From Mycobacterium colombiense (GTDB lineage: Bacteria; Actinomycetota; Actinomycetes; Mycobacteriales; Mycobacteriaceae), in the NCBI RefSeq assembly GCF_001665835.1, contig NZ_LZSX01000041.1:1-33732 (forward strand): a stretch of DNA of 33,732 nucleotides, given 5' to 3'. The translations under genes were made by a program, and so were the position numbers. Shown here in pieces: positions 7,202-14,823 of the stretch (position 1 is its first letter; the number at the start of each line of letters is the position of its first letter). The notes beneath the pieces were generated by a model that was given only the letters and a program-made list of their open reading frames with translations, did no database searches and was not told the DNA's origin.

Positions 7202-8701
7202 ATGAACAGGGGGCCCTGGCAACGCGCGCGCGGCATCAAACAGATCACCCGGGGACTGGGCACGCTGGATCGGGAACTGTTCGACGCCATCGCCGAAACG
7301 GACACCCCGCTCCTGGACACGGTCATGCCGCCGCTGACCCGGGCGGCCGACCATTCCAAGCTGTGGGTGGGCCTCGGCGCGGCGCTGCTGGCCACCGGCA
7401 GGCAGAGCGCGCAGCGCGGCGCGACCCGCGGGCTGGTGACGCTGGCCGCCACCAGCCTGGTCACCAACCAGGTCGCCAAGCGGATCCGCCGGCGGCCGCG
7501 CCCCGGCTACGACCTGGTGCCCTTGGTCAGGCAGGTCCGCCGGCGCCCGACGTCGAACTCGCTGCCGTCCGGACACTCCGCGAGCGCGGCCGCGTTCGCC
7601 ATCGGGGTCGGGCTGGAGAACCCGCCGCTGGGCTTCGGGCTGGCGCTGCTGGCCGGGCTGGTCGGTCTGTCGCGGGTGGTGACCGGCGCGCATTACCCGG
7701 GTGACGTCATCGCCGGATTCGGCATCGGCTCCGGCTTGGCCGTGCTGGGCGGCCGGCTCGTCCCGCCGATCGCCGAAACCGCGCTTCCGCGAACGGAACC
7801 GCTGCGCGTCGCCGCGCCGCAGCGGCCCGACGGCTCTGGCGTGGTCCTGGTCATCAACCCGGAGTCGGGCAGCGGCACCGGGGCCCGGGTGGTCGACGCG
7901 GTGCGCGCCGAGCTGCCGAAGGTGGACATCCGCGAACTGGGCCCCGACGACGATCCGGTGCAGGTGCTGCGCAACGCGGCCGAATGCGCCGAGGTGCTGG
8001 CGGTGGGCGGCGGTGACGGCACCGTCGCGGCCGCCGCCGGGGTGGCCATCGACGCGGGGCTTCCCCTGGCGGTGTTTCCCGCCGGGACGTTCAACCACTT
8101 CGCCAAGGACATCGGCTGTGACAGCGTGGCCAAGACGGTCGACGCGATCCGGCGCGGCCACGTGGCATGCGTGGACCTGGTGTGCCTCAACGATTCTCAG
8201 ATGGTCCTCAACACCGCCAGCATCGGCGCCTACCCGACCTTCGTGCAGCAGCGCGAAAAGCTGGAGAAGCGCATCGGCAAGCTGCTGGCCGGCCTCTACG
8301 CAATGCTGCACACGCTGCGCAAGGACCAGCCCGTGCGCATCCGCTACGACAACAAGACCCTGCTGACATCGCTGTTCTTCCTGGGCAATTCGCTGTACCT
8401 GCCGACCGGGTTCGCGCCGGCGCGCCGGACCCGGATGGACGACGGCCTGATCGATGTGCGCATCCTCGAGACCGGCCGCCCCTGGGCCAGGACCAGGATC
8501 CTGACCGCGCTGGCCCTGGGCCGGCTGGAGCGTAGCCCGCTCTACCACGAGTTGCAGGTGCCGGAATTCAGCTTCAGCGCCGTCGACGGCCCCACGGTCG
8601 TCGCTTGTGACGGCGAGGTCGGCGATGAATACGACAAGGCCAGCTTCAGCGCGAAATACCGTGTCCTTTCGGTGTTTCGACCGCTTCCCGATGGCCAGTG
8701 A
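7202..8701 (+). CDS. PAP2 phosphatase-diacylglycerol kinase fusion protein
   Basis: A 499-residue two-domain lipid enzyme. Residues 1 to about 200 are a PAP2 acid-phosphatase domain with all three motifs: [14 protein letters not shown] (122-126) and [12 protein letters not shown] with H164. Residues about 210-499 are a diacylglycerol/sphingosine-kinase catalytic domain: [11 protein letters not shown], the ATP loop GGGDGTV, then [12 protein letters not shown]. One half removes phosphate from lipid phosphates and the other phosphorylates lipid alcohols, so the fusion could cycle phosphatidic acid or a prenyl phosphate. It is divergent from the HExxH gene with a 28-base gap, and its last 56 bases overlap the convergent xylulokinase gene. 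The fusion is known from actinobacteria; the substrate is not visible from sequence. Confidence 0.9.
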   Translation: MNRGPWQRARGIKQITRGLGTLDRELFDAIAETDTPLLDTVMPPLTRAADHSKLWVGLGAALLATGRQSAQRGATRGLVTLAATSLVTNQVAKRIRRRPRPGYDLVPLVRQVRRRPTSNSLPSGHSASAAAFAIGVGLENPPLGFGLALLAGLVGLSRVVTGAHYPGDVIAGFGIGSGLAVLGGRLVPPIAETALPRTEPLRVAAPQRPDGSGVVLVINPESGSGTGARVVDAVRAELPKVDIRELGPDDDPVQVLRNAAECAEVLAVGGGDGTVAAAAGVAIDAGLPLAVFPAGTFNHFAKDIGCDSVAKTVDAIRRGHVACVDLVCLNDSQMVLNTASIGAYPTFVQQREKLEKRIGKLLAGLYAMLHTLRKDQPVRIRYDNKTLLTSLFFLGNSLYLPTGFAPARRTRMDDGLIDVRILETGRPWARTRILTALALGRLERSPLYHELQVPEFSFSAVDGPTVVACDGEVGDEYDKASFSAKYRVLSVFRPLPDGQ

Positions 8702-10088
8702 CCCCTTCGGTGAGGTCGCGCACCCGCGCGTAGTGCGCGGGCACCTCGGGTGCGGGGTCGGCGGTGTATTCGTCTGTGGGTGGCGGATTCCACGCGGGCG
8801 GCCGGGGCGAGCCGCTCAACGCCCACGCCGCCTGCCGCGCCGCGCCCAGCGCGACGTACTGTGCCGGGCTGGGTGCCAGCACCGGCATGCCGAACACCGT
8901 GGGCGCGATGGCGCGCAGCGCCCGGGATTGCGCGCCGCCGCCGACCAGCAGGATGCGCCGCGCGACGACGCCGTGCGCGGCCAGGTGCGCGACGCCGTCG
9001 GCGAGCGAGCACAGCAGTCCCTCCACGGTGGCGCGGGCCAGGTTGGCTGGGGTCGCATTGCCTACGCGCAGGCCGTGCAGTGCACCGGTTGCATTGGGCC
9101 GGTTGGGGGTTCGCTCACCCTCCAGGTAGGGGACCAGCACCAGCCCCGCGCTGCCCGGCGGCGCCGACAGCGCGAGCCGGGACAGCTCGTCCTGGTCGAC
9201 TTGCAGCATGGCGGCGGCGGCCTCCAGCACCCGCGCACCGTTGAGGGTGCACACCAGCGGCAGATAGCGGCCGGTGCCGTCGGCGAATCCGGCGACGAAC
9301 CCCGCATCGTCGCGGACCGGGTCCGCGGTGACGGCGGCCACCACCCCCGAGGTCCCGATCGAGACGATCAGGTCGCCCTCTTCGGCGCCCAGGCCCAGCG
9401 CTGCTGCCGCGTTATCCCCGAGGCCGGCGCCGAATATCCTTGTGCCGCTGACGGTTCGGCCCGCCGGGCTCAGTACGGTCGGCAGTTGGGGCCGGCGGCC
9501 GCGCAGCGCCAGTTCCACCAGATCGAAACGGTAAGCGCCCGTTGCGGCGTCGTAGTAGCCGGTGCCGCTGGCGTCGCTGCGGTCGGTGGTCAGCGCCGCG
9601 ATGTCCGTCTCGCCGCGCAGCCGCCAGGTCAGCCAATCGTGGGGCAGGCCGACCGCCGCGGTGCGGTCGGCGTGCTGTGGCTCGTGGTCGGCCAGCCAGC
9701 GCAATTTCGCCACCGTGATCGCGGCCAGCGGCACCACGCCGACGGCCCGGGCCCAGCCCCGCGCACCACCCAGCTCGTCGACGAGTGCGCGCGCGGCCTC
9801 GGCCGATCGCACGTCGTTCCACAGCAGCGCGGGGCGCACCACCTGTCCGGCTCCGTCCAGGCACACCATTCCGTGCTGCTGGGCGCCGACCGAGATCGCG
9901 TCGACGCCGTCCAGCCCGCCCGCCTTCGCGATCGCTTCTCGAGCGGCGGTTTCCCATGCCGCCGGGTCGATTTCGGTGCCGGCCGGGTGACCGGCGTGTC
10001 CCTCGCGGACCACCCGGCCGGTGGCGGCGTCGCACACCAGCACCTTGCAGGACTGTGTCGACGAATCGATGCCGGCGACCAGGGTCAT
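8646..10088 (-). CDS. xylB: Xylulokinase (FGGY family)
   Basis: A 480-residue FGGY carbohydrate kinase that phosphorylates D-xylulose to xylulose 5-phosphate. It begins [18 protein letters not shown], the N-terminal phosphate-binding motif. GAQQHGMV is the sugar-contact motif of xylulokinases, and [18 protein letters not shown] and the C-terminal [15 protein letters not shown]-site motif follow. The start ATG (10086-10088) overlaps the stop of the dehydrogenase gene by four bases, so the two are translationally coupled: the dehydrogenase makes a ketose from a polyol and this kinase traps it. D-arabitol to xylulose fits best. The 3' end overlaps the convergent PAP2-DAGK gene by 56 bases. No sugar transporter is visible beside the pair. 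Confidence 0.88.
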   Translation of the reverse strand: MTLVAGIDSSTQSCKVLVCDAATGRVVREGHAGHPAGTEIDPAAWETAAREAIAKAGGLDGVDAISVGAQQHGMVCLDGAGQVVRPALLWNDVRSAEAARALVDELGGARGWARAVGVVPLAAITVAKLRWLADHEPQHADRTAAVGLPHDWLTWRLRGETDIAALTTDRSDASGTGYYDAATGAYRFDLVELALRGRRPQLPTVLSPAGRTVSGTRIFGAGLGDNAAAALGLGAEEGDLIVSIGTSGVVAAVTADPVRDDAGFVAGFADGTGRYLPLVCTLNGARVLEAAAAMLQVDQDELSRLALSAPPGSAGLVLVPYLEGERTPNRPNATGALHGLRVGNATPANLARATVEGLLCSLADGVAHLAAHGVVARRILLVGGGAQSRALRAIAPTVFGMPVLAPSPAQYVALGAARQAAWALSGSPRPPAWNPPPTDEYTADPAPEVPAHYARVRDLTEGVTGHREAVETPKGHGISR

Positions 10089-11488
10089 CGTGCGTCGGCC
10101 CCGAGCAGCGCCCGCAGCGTGGCGCGCGCGCCGTTTCGGTGCAGCGAGTCCAGCGCCCACAGATAGGCCTCGCGGAAACGCTCGTGGTCGACGAGGTCGC
10201 CGAATACGGAACGGTTGGCCAGGAACGCTACCGGGTCGTCGCGTTGCGAGCGGGCGATCGGGACCAGGCTGTCGGCGAACCGGTCCACCACCTCGATCGG
10301 TTGGCCCTCTTCGTCGACGCCCTCGGCGTAGCGTGCCCAGCTCGCGACGATCGCTGCGGACAGCCGCACTGGGCCGCCAGAGCGCAGATTGTCGCGCACC
10401 ACGGGCAACAACCACTTCGGGATGCGGTCCGAGGATTCGGCGCACAGCCTGGCCACGGTGTCGCGGATGTAGGCGTTGGCGAAGCGAGGCAGCAGCCCGC
10501 CCCGGAATTCGTCCAGCCCCGGGACGCGCTGCAGCGTCGGTGTGGCCTCCGAATCCATATAGCGGGCAAGGAATTCGGCGATCAACGGATCGCCGGCGGC
10601 GTCGTGCACCAGCCGGTACCCGCAGAGGTAGGCGAAATAGCACAGGCCCTGATGCCCGGCGTTGAGCAACCGCAACTTCATCGCCTCGTAGGGCGCCACG
10701 TCGTCGACGAGTTGCACCCCGGCTTGATCCAGCGGTGGTCGCCCGTCGGCGAAGTTGTCCTCGACCACCCACATGGCGAAGGGTTCCGCGATCACGGGCC
10801 AGGCGTCGGCGACCCCGAATTCGGAATCCAGCCGCGTCAGCACGTCGGGCGTGGTCACCGGTGTAATCCGGTCAACCATCGAATTGGGGAAGGTGGTCTT
10901 CTCACGCATCCATTGCGCGAGTTCGGGATTGATTCGCTCGGCGTACGACGTGAACACGCGTCGTGCCACGTCTCCGTTCCCGGCGATGTTGTCGCAGGAG
11001 ACGATCGTGGGGGAGGGCAGGTCGCGCTCGCGCCGCCGGTCACACGCCTCGGTCACCAACCCGAACACCGCGCTCAGCGGTGGCTGATAACCGCCCTCGG
11101 TGATGGTGAGCGAGATGATCCGGGTGGCCGGATCGGCCAGCAGCTCGATCACCGATTCGGGATCGTCAGGCGCATAACGGTAATCGACGATGGAGCCGAT
11201 GACCCGCGGTTGCCGGGTGCCGTCGGGGTGCTCGAGGATCAGCGTGTAGAGGTGGTCCTGGCCGCGCAGCGCGTCGCGCATGCGCTCATCGCCCGGCAGT
11301 ACGCCGATGCCGCAGATGCCGAACTCGCGGGCGAACCCTTCGCTGAGCAACCGGTCGATGTACATGGCCTGGTGCGATCGGTGGAAACCACCGACACCGA
11401 AATGCGCTATGCCGATGCCGATTTGGCCGCGGTCATACTTCGGGACCGGGATCGCGAGGCCGGCCAGGTTCCGTGCGTTCAGCTTCAC
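10085..11488 (-). CDS. Mannitol/arabitol dehydrogenase, long-chain polyol family
   Basis: A 467-residue NAD-dependent polyol dehydrogenase of the mannitol 2-dehydrogenase family. The N-terminal nucleotide-binding part carries [19 protein letters not shown]; the catalytic K-N-H signature is present as [18 protein letters not shown] stretch is also diagnostic. Length is usual for the family. The start is GTG at 11488, with AAGGTGA just upstream. It is the first gene of a two-gene unit with the xylulokinase, suggesting oxidation of D-arabitol or D-mannitol to a ketose. The ABC uptake genes that often accompany this pair in other mycobacteria are absent, as the next gene upstream is a DUF732 protein. 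Whether mannitol or arabitol is preferred cannot be read from sequence. Confidence 0.87.
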   Translation of the reverse strand: MKLNARNLAGLAIPVPKYDRGQIGIGIAHFGVGGFHRSHQAMYIDRLLSEGFAREFGICGIGVLPGDERMRDALRGQDHLYTLILEHPDGTRQPRVIGSIVDYRYAPDDPESVIELLADPATRIISLTITEGGYQPPLSAVFGLVTEACDRRRERDLPSPTIVSCDNIAGNGDVARRVFTSYAERINPELAQWMREKTTFPNSMVDRITPVTTPDVLTRLDSEFGVADAWPVIAEPFAMWVVEDNFADGRPPLDQAGVQLVDDVAPYEAMKLRLLNAGHQGLCYFAYLCGYRLVHDAAGDPLIAEFLARYMDSEATPTLQRVPGLDEFRGGLLPRFANAYIRDTVARLCAESSDRIPKWLLPVVRDNLRSGGPVRLSAAIVASWARYAEGVDEEGQPIEVVDRFADSLVPIARSQRDDPVAFLANRSVFGDLVDHERFREAYLWALDSLHRNGARATLRALLGADAR

Positions 11489-11538
11489 TCGAGTGTCACC
11501 TTAGCGCGGACCGCGCAGCGCGGAGGGTTAATTCGCCG

Positions 11539-11883
11539 TCAGGCGTTGGGGCACAGATCGCGCAGGGCGAAGATCACCACGTCTGCGGCCTGTCGGCCGT
11601 TGATGCCGCCGGTGCCCTGATCGGCGTCCGAGCGTTGCACCGCCAGATTCTCGAGCTGCTGGGGTGACGCGCCCCAGGAAAGCTGCTGGCATAGGTCCGC
11701 ACCCATTTGCAGCAACTCCGGGTCGCCGCCGTTGACGGCGTGGATACCGGCGTTGTGCAGGTCGTTGACAAAGGCGGCCTGGTCGGCCCGCGCCGGGCCC
11801 GCGCAGAGGACCCCGGCGAGCAAAAGTGGTCCACTTGCCAGCGCCGCGCCCATCAACCGGCCATAAAGCCTGCGTGCCGCCAT
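11539..11883 (-). CDS. Secreted DUF732 protein (first of two)
   Basis: A 114-residue exported protein of the mycobacterial DUF732 family, function unknown. Residues 1-33 are a Sec signal peptide (Arg-rich start, hydrophobic core, AGPARA before DQAAF). The mature part is small and helical, with the family pattern F-NDLHNAGI and two Cys in CQQLSW and RDLCPNA that probably form a disulfide. The ATG at 11883 is preceded by AAAGGAGACGG, a good ribosome-binding site, and begins the signal peptide; a longer open frame upstream is not needed. A DUF732 paralogue follows at 12082. The two match over the mature part, so they are a duplicated pair. Confidence 0.85.
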   Translation of the reverse strand: MAARRLYGRLMGAALASGPLLLAGVLCAGPARADQAAFVNDLHNAGIHAVNGGDPELLQMGADLCQQLSWGASPQQLENLAVQRSDADQGTGGINGRQAADVVIFALRDLCPNA

Positions 11884-12081
11884 CCAACCGTCTCCTTTGT
11901 CTGTGCCCGATGCGGATGATGCACTTTGACACAAAAGTACGAAGACCCGCTGCGCAAACAATTCGGCAGAGTGAACAGTCGGCAAAGAACGGTCGGCGGA
12001 CGCGCCATCACCGGCGTACCGGCGCGCGGCCAACCCGGACCGCGCCGTCAGAACAGCGAACTGCGAAAGGTCAGATGGGCG

Positions 12082-12423
12082 CTAGGCGCCCGGGCACAGA
12101 TCGCGCTGGGCGTAACCGACGATGTCGTTGGCCTGCTGGGGACTGAGCCCGCCAGAGCCCTGTCGATCGTCGGAACGCTGCAGCGCCAAACCCTCGAGCT
12201 GCGCGGGAGGCGCGCCCCAAGACAGCTGCTGGCAGACGTTCAGGCCCGCCTGCAACAGCGCCTCGTCACCACCGGTGACGGCGTGAACCCCGTCCCTGTG
12301 CATGTCGTTGAGGAAACCGGCGGCGTCGGCCTGCGCTGGGCCGGCCCAGACGAGGCCGGCGAGAAGTGGGCCGCCGAGCAGGGCAGAACCGATGAACCCG
12401 GTGGCGAGACGACGTGGTGACAT
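12082..12423 (-). CDS. Secreted DUF732 protein (second of two)
   Basis: A 113-residue DUF732 paralogue. The signal peptide runs to about AGPAQA-DAAGF; the mature part has FLNDMHRDGVHAV, CQQLSWGAPPAQLEGLALQRSDD and a terminal QRDLCPGA, matching its neighbour block by block and keeping both Cys. The ATG at 12423 follows AAGAGGAGAAGGGG, a strong ribosome-binding site. Upstream it carries an element shared, at the same spacing, with the L,D-transpeptidase gene (12449 onward). The nearly 200 bases between the two DUF732 genes leave room for separate promoters, so they need not be one transcript. Confidence 0.85.
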   Translation of the reverse strand: MSPRRLATGFIGSALLGGPLLAGLVWAGPAQADAAGFLNDMHRDGVHAVTGGDEALLQAGLNVCQQLSWGAPPAQLEGLALQRSDDRQGSGGLSPQQANDIVGYAQRDLCPGA

Positions 12424-12945
12424 AGCCCCTTCTCCTCTTGACGTCAACAGTTGTAATCTCGATGTTAACTTCTACGTAACCTAAACAACAGTCACTGTTC
12501 ACCAACAGTTCCCTGTGAATGACCTGCGGAAAAATAAAATCCGTGAGATTGAAAGTCGGTTCCGGCAGCCGTGGACCCGCGAGCCGTAGTGGCGTTTCCC
12601 CGTTCTGATGTCAGGAGCGTTTGCCGGGCGGACGAGGAGAGCCGGCATCGAGCTGGGTCTCCACCCTGTGATCGGCGTTCGCCCGCACCACATTCCGGCC
12701 CGAATCGATCAGTAAGCCTAGGGCGCAAGCGCATTCGTGCAGGTCGATCGGCATCCGCCGGCGGTGTTCCGATTCGTGACACCGTTGTGACGTCACCATT
12801 TGGAAACGGCGCGGTGCGGCGTGGCGCGTGTCGCGTGTCGCCTGCTGACAATTGGCGCGGTCGTGAAAGCGGCCTCGGTACGGCTAGGCGGGCCTGCTGC
12901 ACCAAATGGGAAATGGCTGAGCGTGATAAAGGAGAGTTGGCGCTG
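12424..12945. other. Divergent intergenic region, DUF732 to Ala/Pro-rich secreted gene
   Basis: This stretch of about 520 bases is unusually AT-rich close to the DUF732 gene (about 12430-12550) and returns to high GC afterwards. It contains the AGTTGTAAT element and presumably two divergent promoters. Open frames covering parts of it lack start signals, and I see no gene in it. Confidence 0.55.
12449..12468 (-). promoter_or_regulatory. Shared upstream element, DUF732 copy
   Basis: On the plus strand AGTTGTAATnnnGATGnTAA begins 26 bases from the DUF732 start codon. The same pattern at the same distance lies before the L,D-transpeptidase start (14500). It may be a promoter core or a regulator site. 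Confidence 0.45.
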
Positions 12946-13473
12946 ATGGCGATCGTCGATCGGTTCAACATCAAAGTAGTTGCCGGCGCTGGATTGTGCG
13001 GAGCTGCTATCGCGTTGAGCCCCCACGCGGCGGCCGCCCCGCTGATTACGGGCGGCCACGCGTGCATCGAGGGGCAGTCGGGCGAGGTGGCACCCGCCGC
13101 GGGCGGGCCGGGTGCAGCCGCCGGCACCGTGGCCGCGGGCGCGCCGGCCGCCGGGGGCATGTGCGCGGCGCCAATGACTGATATGTCCGGTGTGCCAATG
13201 GCTGTGCCGGGACCGCTGCCGATCGGTGCGCCGCTGCCGATCGTGCCGCCGTTGCCCCTCGCACCGCCGGTGCCCCTGGTGCCTCCGGTGCCGGTGGTTC
13301 CGGCCGGTGCACCGCTGATTGCCCTTGGTGGGCCACTGGCCGGTGCTCCTTTGGAGGCGGCCGCGCCGATCATTGACATGTCCGGGGTGAAAGACGCGCC
13401 GACCGGTCCGGCTCCCACCGGCGGGCCGGTGGACGGTAAGCCGGTTCGTCCCGGTCCCTCGGGCGCGAGCTGA
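12946..13473 (+). CDS. Secreted Ala/Pro-rich protein
   Basis: A 175-residue exported low-complexity protein. The signal peptide covers MAIVDRFNIKVVAGAGLCGAA through SPHAAAAP. The mature part has GGHACIEGQSG, Ala/Gly-rich stretches and a long Pro/Val/Leu run (PLAPPVPLVPPVPVVPAG), and two DMSGV motifs, one in the middle and one near the C-terminus. AAAGGAG sits 11 bases before the ATG at 12946; an in-frame ATG at 12913 would put a charged leader ahead of the signal peptide and is less likely. I do not recognise a family. Pro/Ala-rich secreted proteins are common on mycobacterial surfaces, but no function is claimed. A strong terminator follows 27 bases after the stop. Confidence 0.7.
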   Translation: MAIVDRFNIKVVAGAGLCGAAIALSPHAAAAPLITGGHACIEGQSGEVAPAAGGPGAAAGTVAAGAPAAGGMCAAPMTDMSGVPMAVPGPLPIGAPLPIVPPLPLAPPVPLVPPVPVVPAGAPLIALGGPLAGAPLEAAAPIIDMSGVKDAPTGPAPTGGPVDGKPVRPGPSGAS

Positions 13474-13500
13474 GACCCAATTGATTTCCAGTGAACGGGC

Positions 13501-13540
13501 CGGGCCCGCTGGTGTATCACCAGCGGGCCCGTTTCGTTGT
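13501..13540 (+). terminator. Rho-independent-type terminator of the secreted protein gene
   Basis: A perfect 14-bp stem (13501-13514 with 13518-13531) around a TAT loop is followed by TTTCGTTGTT. It lies 27 bases after the secreted protein's stop. The long GC stem with a T-rich tail makes it a strong intrinsic terminator. Confidence 0.85.
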
Positions 13541-13606
13541 TGGCCATCGGCGGCAACCCTGCGATAACCCCAGTGGCGCTGAGAGACCCACGCCGTCAAG
13601 ACGATT

Positions 13607-13645
13607 GAAGCTCCGCACCCGCCTTGCGCCTGGGTGCGGAGCTTC
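13607..13645 (-). terminator. Hairpin terminator of the L,D-transpeptidase gene
   Basis: A perfect 14-bp stem (GAAGCTCCGCACCC at 13607-13620 with its complement at 13632-13645) and an 11-base loop, 13 bases past the transpeptidase stop. It has only a weak T tail, like many mycobacterial terminators. Confidence 0.7.
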
Positions 13646-13658
13646 GTGAAATGCGGGA

Positions 13659-14474
13659 CTACTCCTGGACGATCACCGGGTCGCCGACGTGGACGTGGTC
13701 GTAGTACCACTCGGCGTCGTCGGGGCTCAGGCTGATGCAGCCGTGGCTGACGTTCTCCAGCCCCAAAGCGGGGACGGCCCACGGAGCCGAATGCACGAAC
13801 AGCCCGCGGCCGGTGATACGGACCGCGTAATTGACCGTCAGCAGGTAACCGTTGGGGTCGTCGACCGGGATGCCGACGCTGCTCGAATCCATCGTCACCG
13901 CTTCCTCTTTGGACAGGACGGTGTACGAGCCGACGGGCGTCGGGTATTCCGGCCTACCCAGCGACGCGGGCATCACGCCCTGCTCGCCGAAGTGCGGCCG
14001 GTGGTGTGGCGCCGGCAGTGAGGTCGGCGGTCCGGCTTCCGCACCGTCGATGCTCACGGTGAAGGTGTGTTCGGAGACGCTGGCCACGCCGATCACGGCA
14101 GGACCCGTTTTGATCTCCGCGGCCGCGCCGCCCACCGTCAACGCAATTGTGCTGTGCGCCGGCCAGTATCGGTCTGGAACCCACTGGACAACCTTGTTGT
14201 CGAGCCATTCGAACTTGCCGGTCATCGCGGGCGTCGATTTGACGTCAACGGCACGTTCGGCCGCCCGCCGGCCGGCTGAGTTGGTAATGGGCGCAGTGAA
14301 TTTCACCTGGATGGGGTGCGCCACCCCGACCACTTCGTCGCGGCCCGGGGAAATCGACGCTATCGCGAATCCATGCGACTGGTTAGCCGCCGCAAAGCTC
14401 ACGCCGGCCGGCGTCACGACGACACTCGCAGCGGCCCCAATCACCGCAAGAACACACCGAACACCCGTCCGCAT
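13659..14474 (-). CDS. L,D-transpeptidase, LdtMt1-like
   Basis: A 271-residue exported peptidoglycan cross-linking enzyme that makes 3-3 links and is not blocked by most penicillins. After a signal peptide (MRTGVRCVLAVIGAAASVVV to SFAAA) comes an Ig-like domain (ISPGRDEVVGVAHPI, FEWLDNKVVQWVPDRYWP) then the YkuD catalytic domain: MPASLGRPEYPTPVGSYTV, FVHSAPW, and VSHGCISLSPDDAEW with C246. The order and motifs follow M. tuberculosis LdtMt1 closely. Between the domains it has about 19 extra residues (PTSLPAPHHRPHFGEQG) absent from LdtMt1 as I recall it. The ATG at 14474 follows AAAAGGAA; an upstream extension would place extra residues before the signal peptide. Whether it is the LdtMt1 orthologue or a further paralogue cannot be decided here. 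Confidence 0.9.
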   Translation of the reverse strand: MRTGVRCVLAVIGAAASVVVTPAGVSFAAANQSHGFAIASISPGRDEVVGVAHPIQVKFTAPITNSAGRRAAERAVDVKSTPAMTGKFEWLDNKVVQWVPDRYWPAHSTIALTVGGAAAEIKTGPAVIGVASVSEHTFTVSIDGAEAGPPTSLPAPHHRPHFGEQGVMPASLGRPEYPTPVGSYTVLSKEEAVTMDSSSVGIPVDDPNGYLLTVNYAVRITGRGLFVHSAPWAVPALGLENVSHGCISLSPDDAEWYYDHVHVGDPVIVQE

Positions 14475-14823
14475 GGCTCCAATTCCTTTTAACTGACATA
14501 GTTGTAATAGGGATGATAAATGCGCGCTGACCTGCGGAAGCGTAAGGGCGCGTTGATATTTGGTCACGCGGCGGTCACGATTTGATCAAGGGGGTTTAGT
14601 GAGGGCCTCTGATCGTGGTGCCGTGACCAGGTGCATAGGAACCCCGATGAATACGCCAGTCTGACGGGCCGGGTGAAGTGAATCGCGATCGTGTTGTGAC
14701 CGGGCCGTGACCCCGCCGGCCTCGAACACTTCTCCGGCGTGGCCCAGCAAATGCGATCGCGGGCGACGGACCAATATGGCGAAACCGCTGGCGTTTGCTG
14801 ACGACGGGTCGAATACTGAGTGG
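14475..14823. other. Divergent intergenic region, L,D-transpeptidase to FHA-ABC gene
   Basis: About 350 bases between divergent genes. It contains the shared upstream element near the transpeptidase start. The remainder shows no clear gene: the frame open upstream of 14824 has no family similarity, and the antisense frames look like chance. Confidence 0.55.
14500..14519 (-). promoter_or_regulatory. Shared upstream element, L,D-transpeptidase copy
   Basis: AGTTGTAATnnnGATGnTAA on the plus strand, starting 26 bases from the start codon, as before the second DUF732 gene. Sequence and spacing both agree, which is unlikely by chance. Confidence 0.45.
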
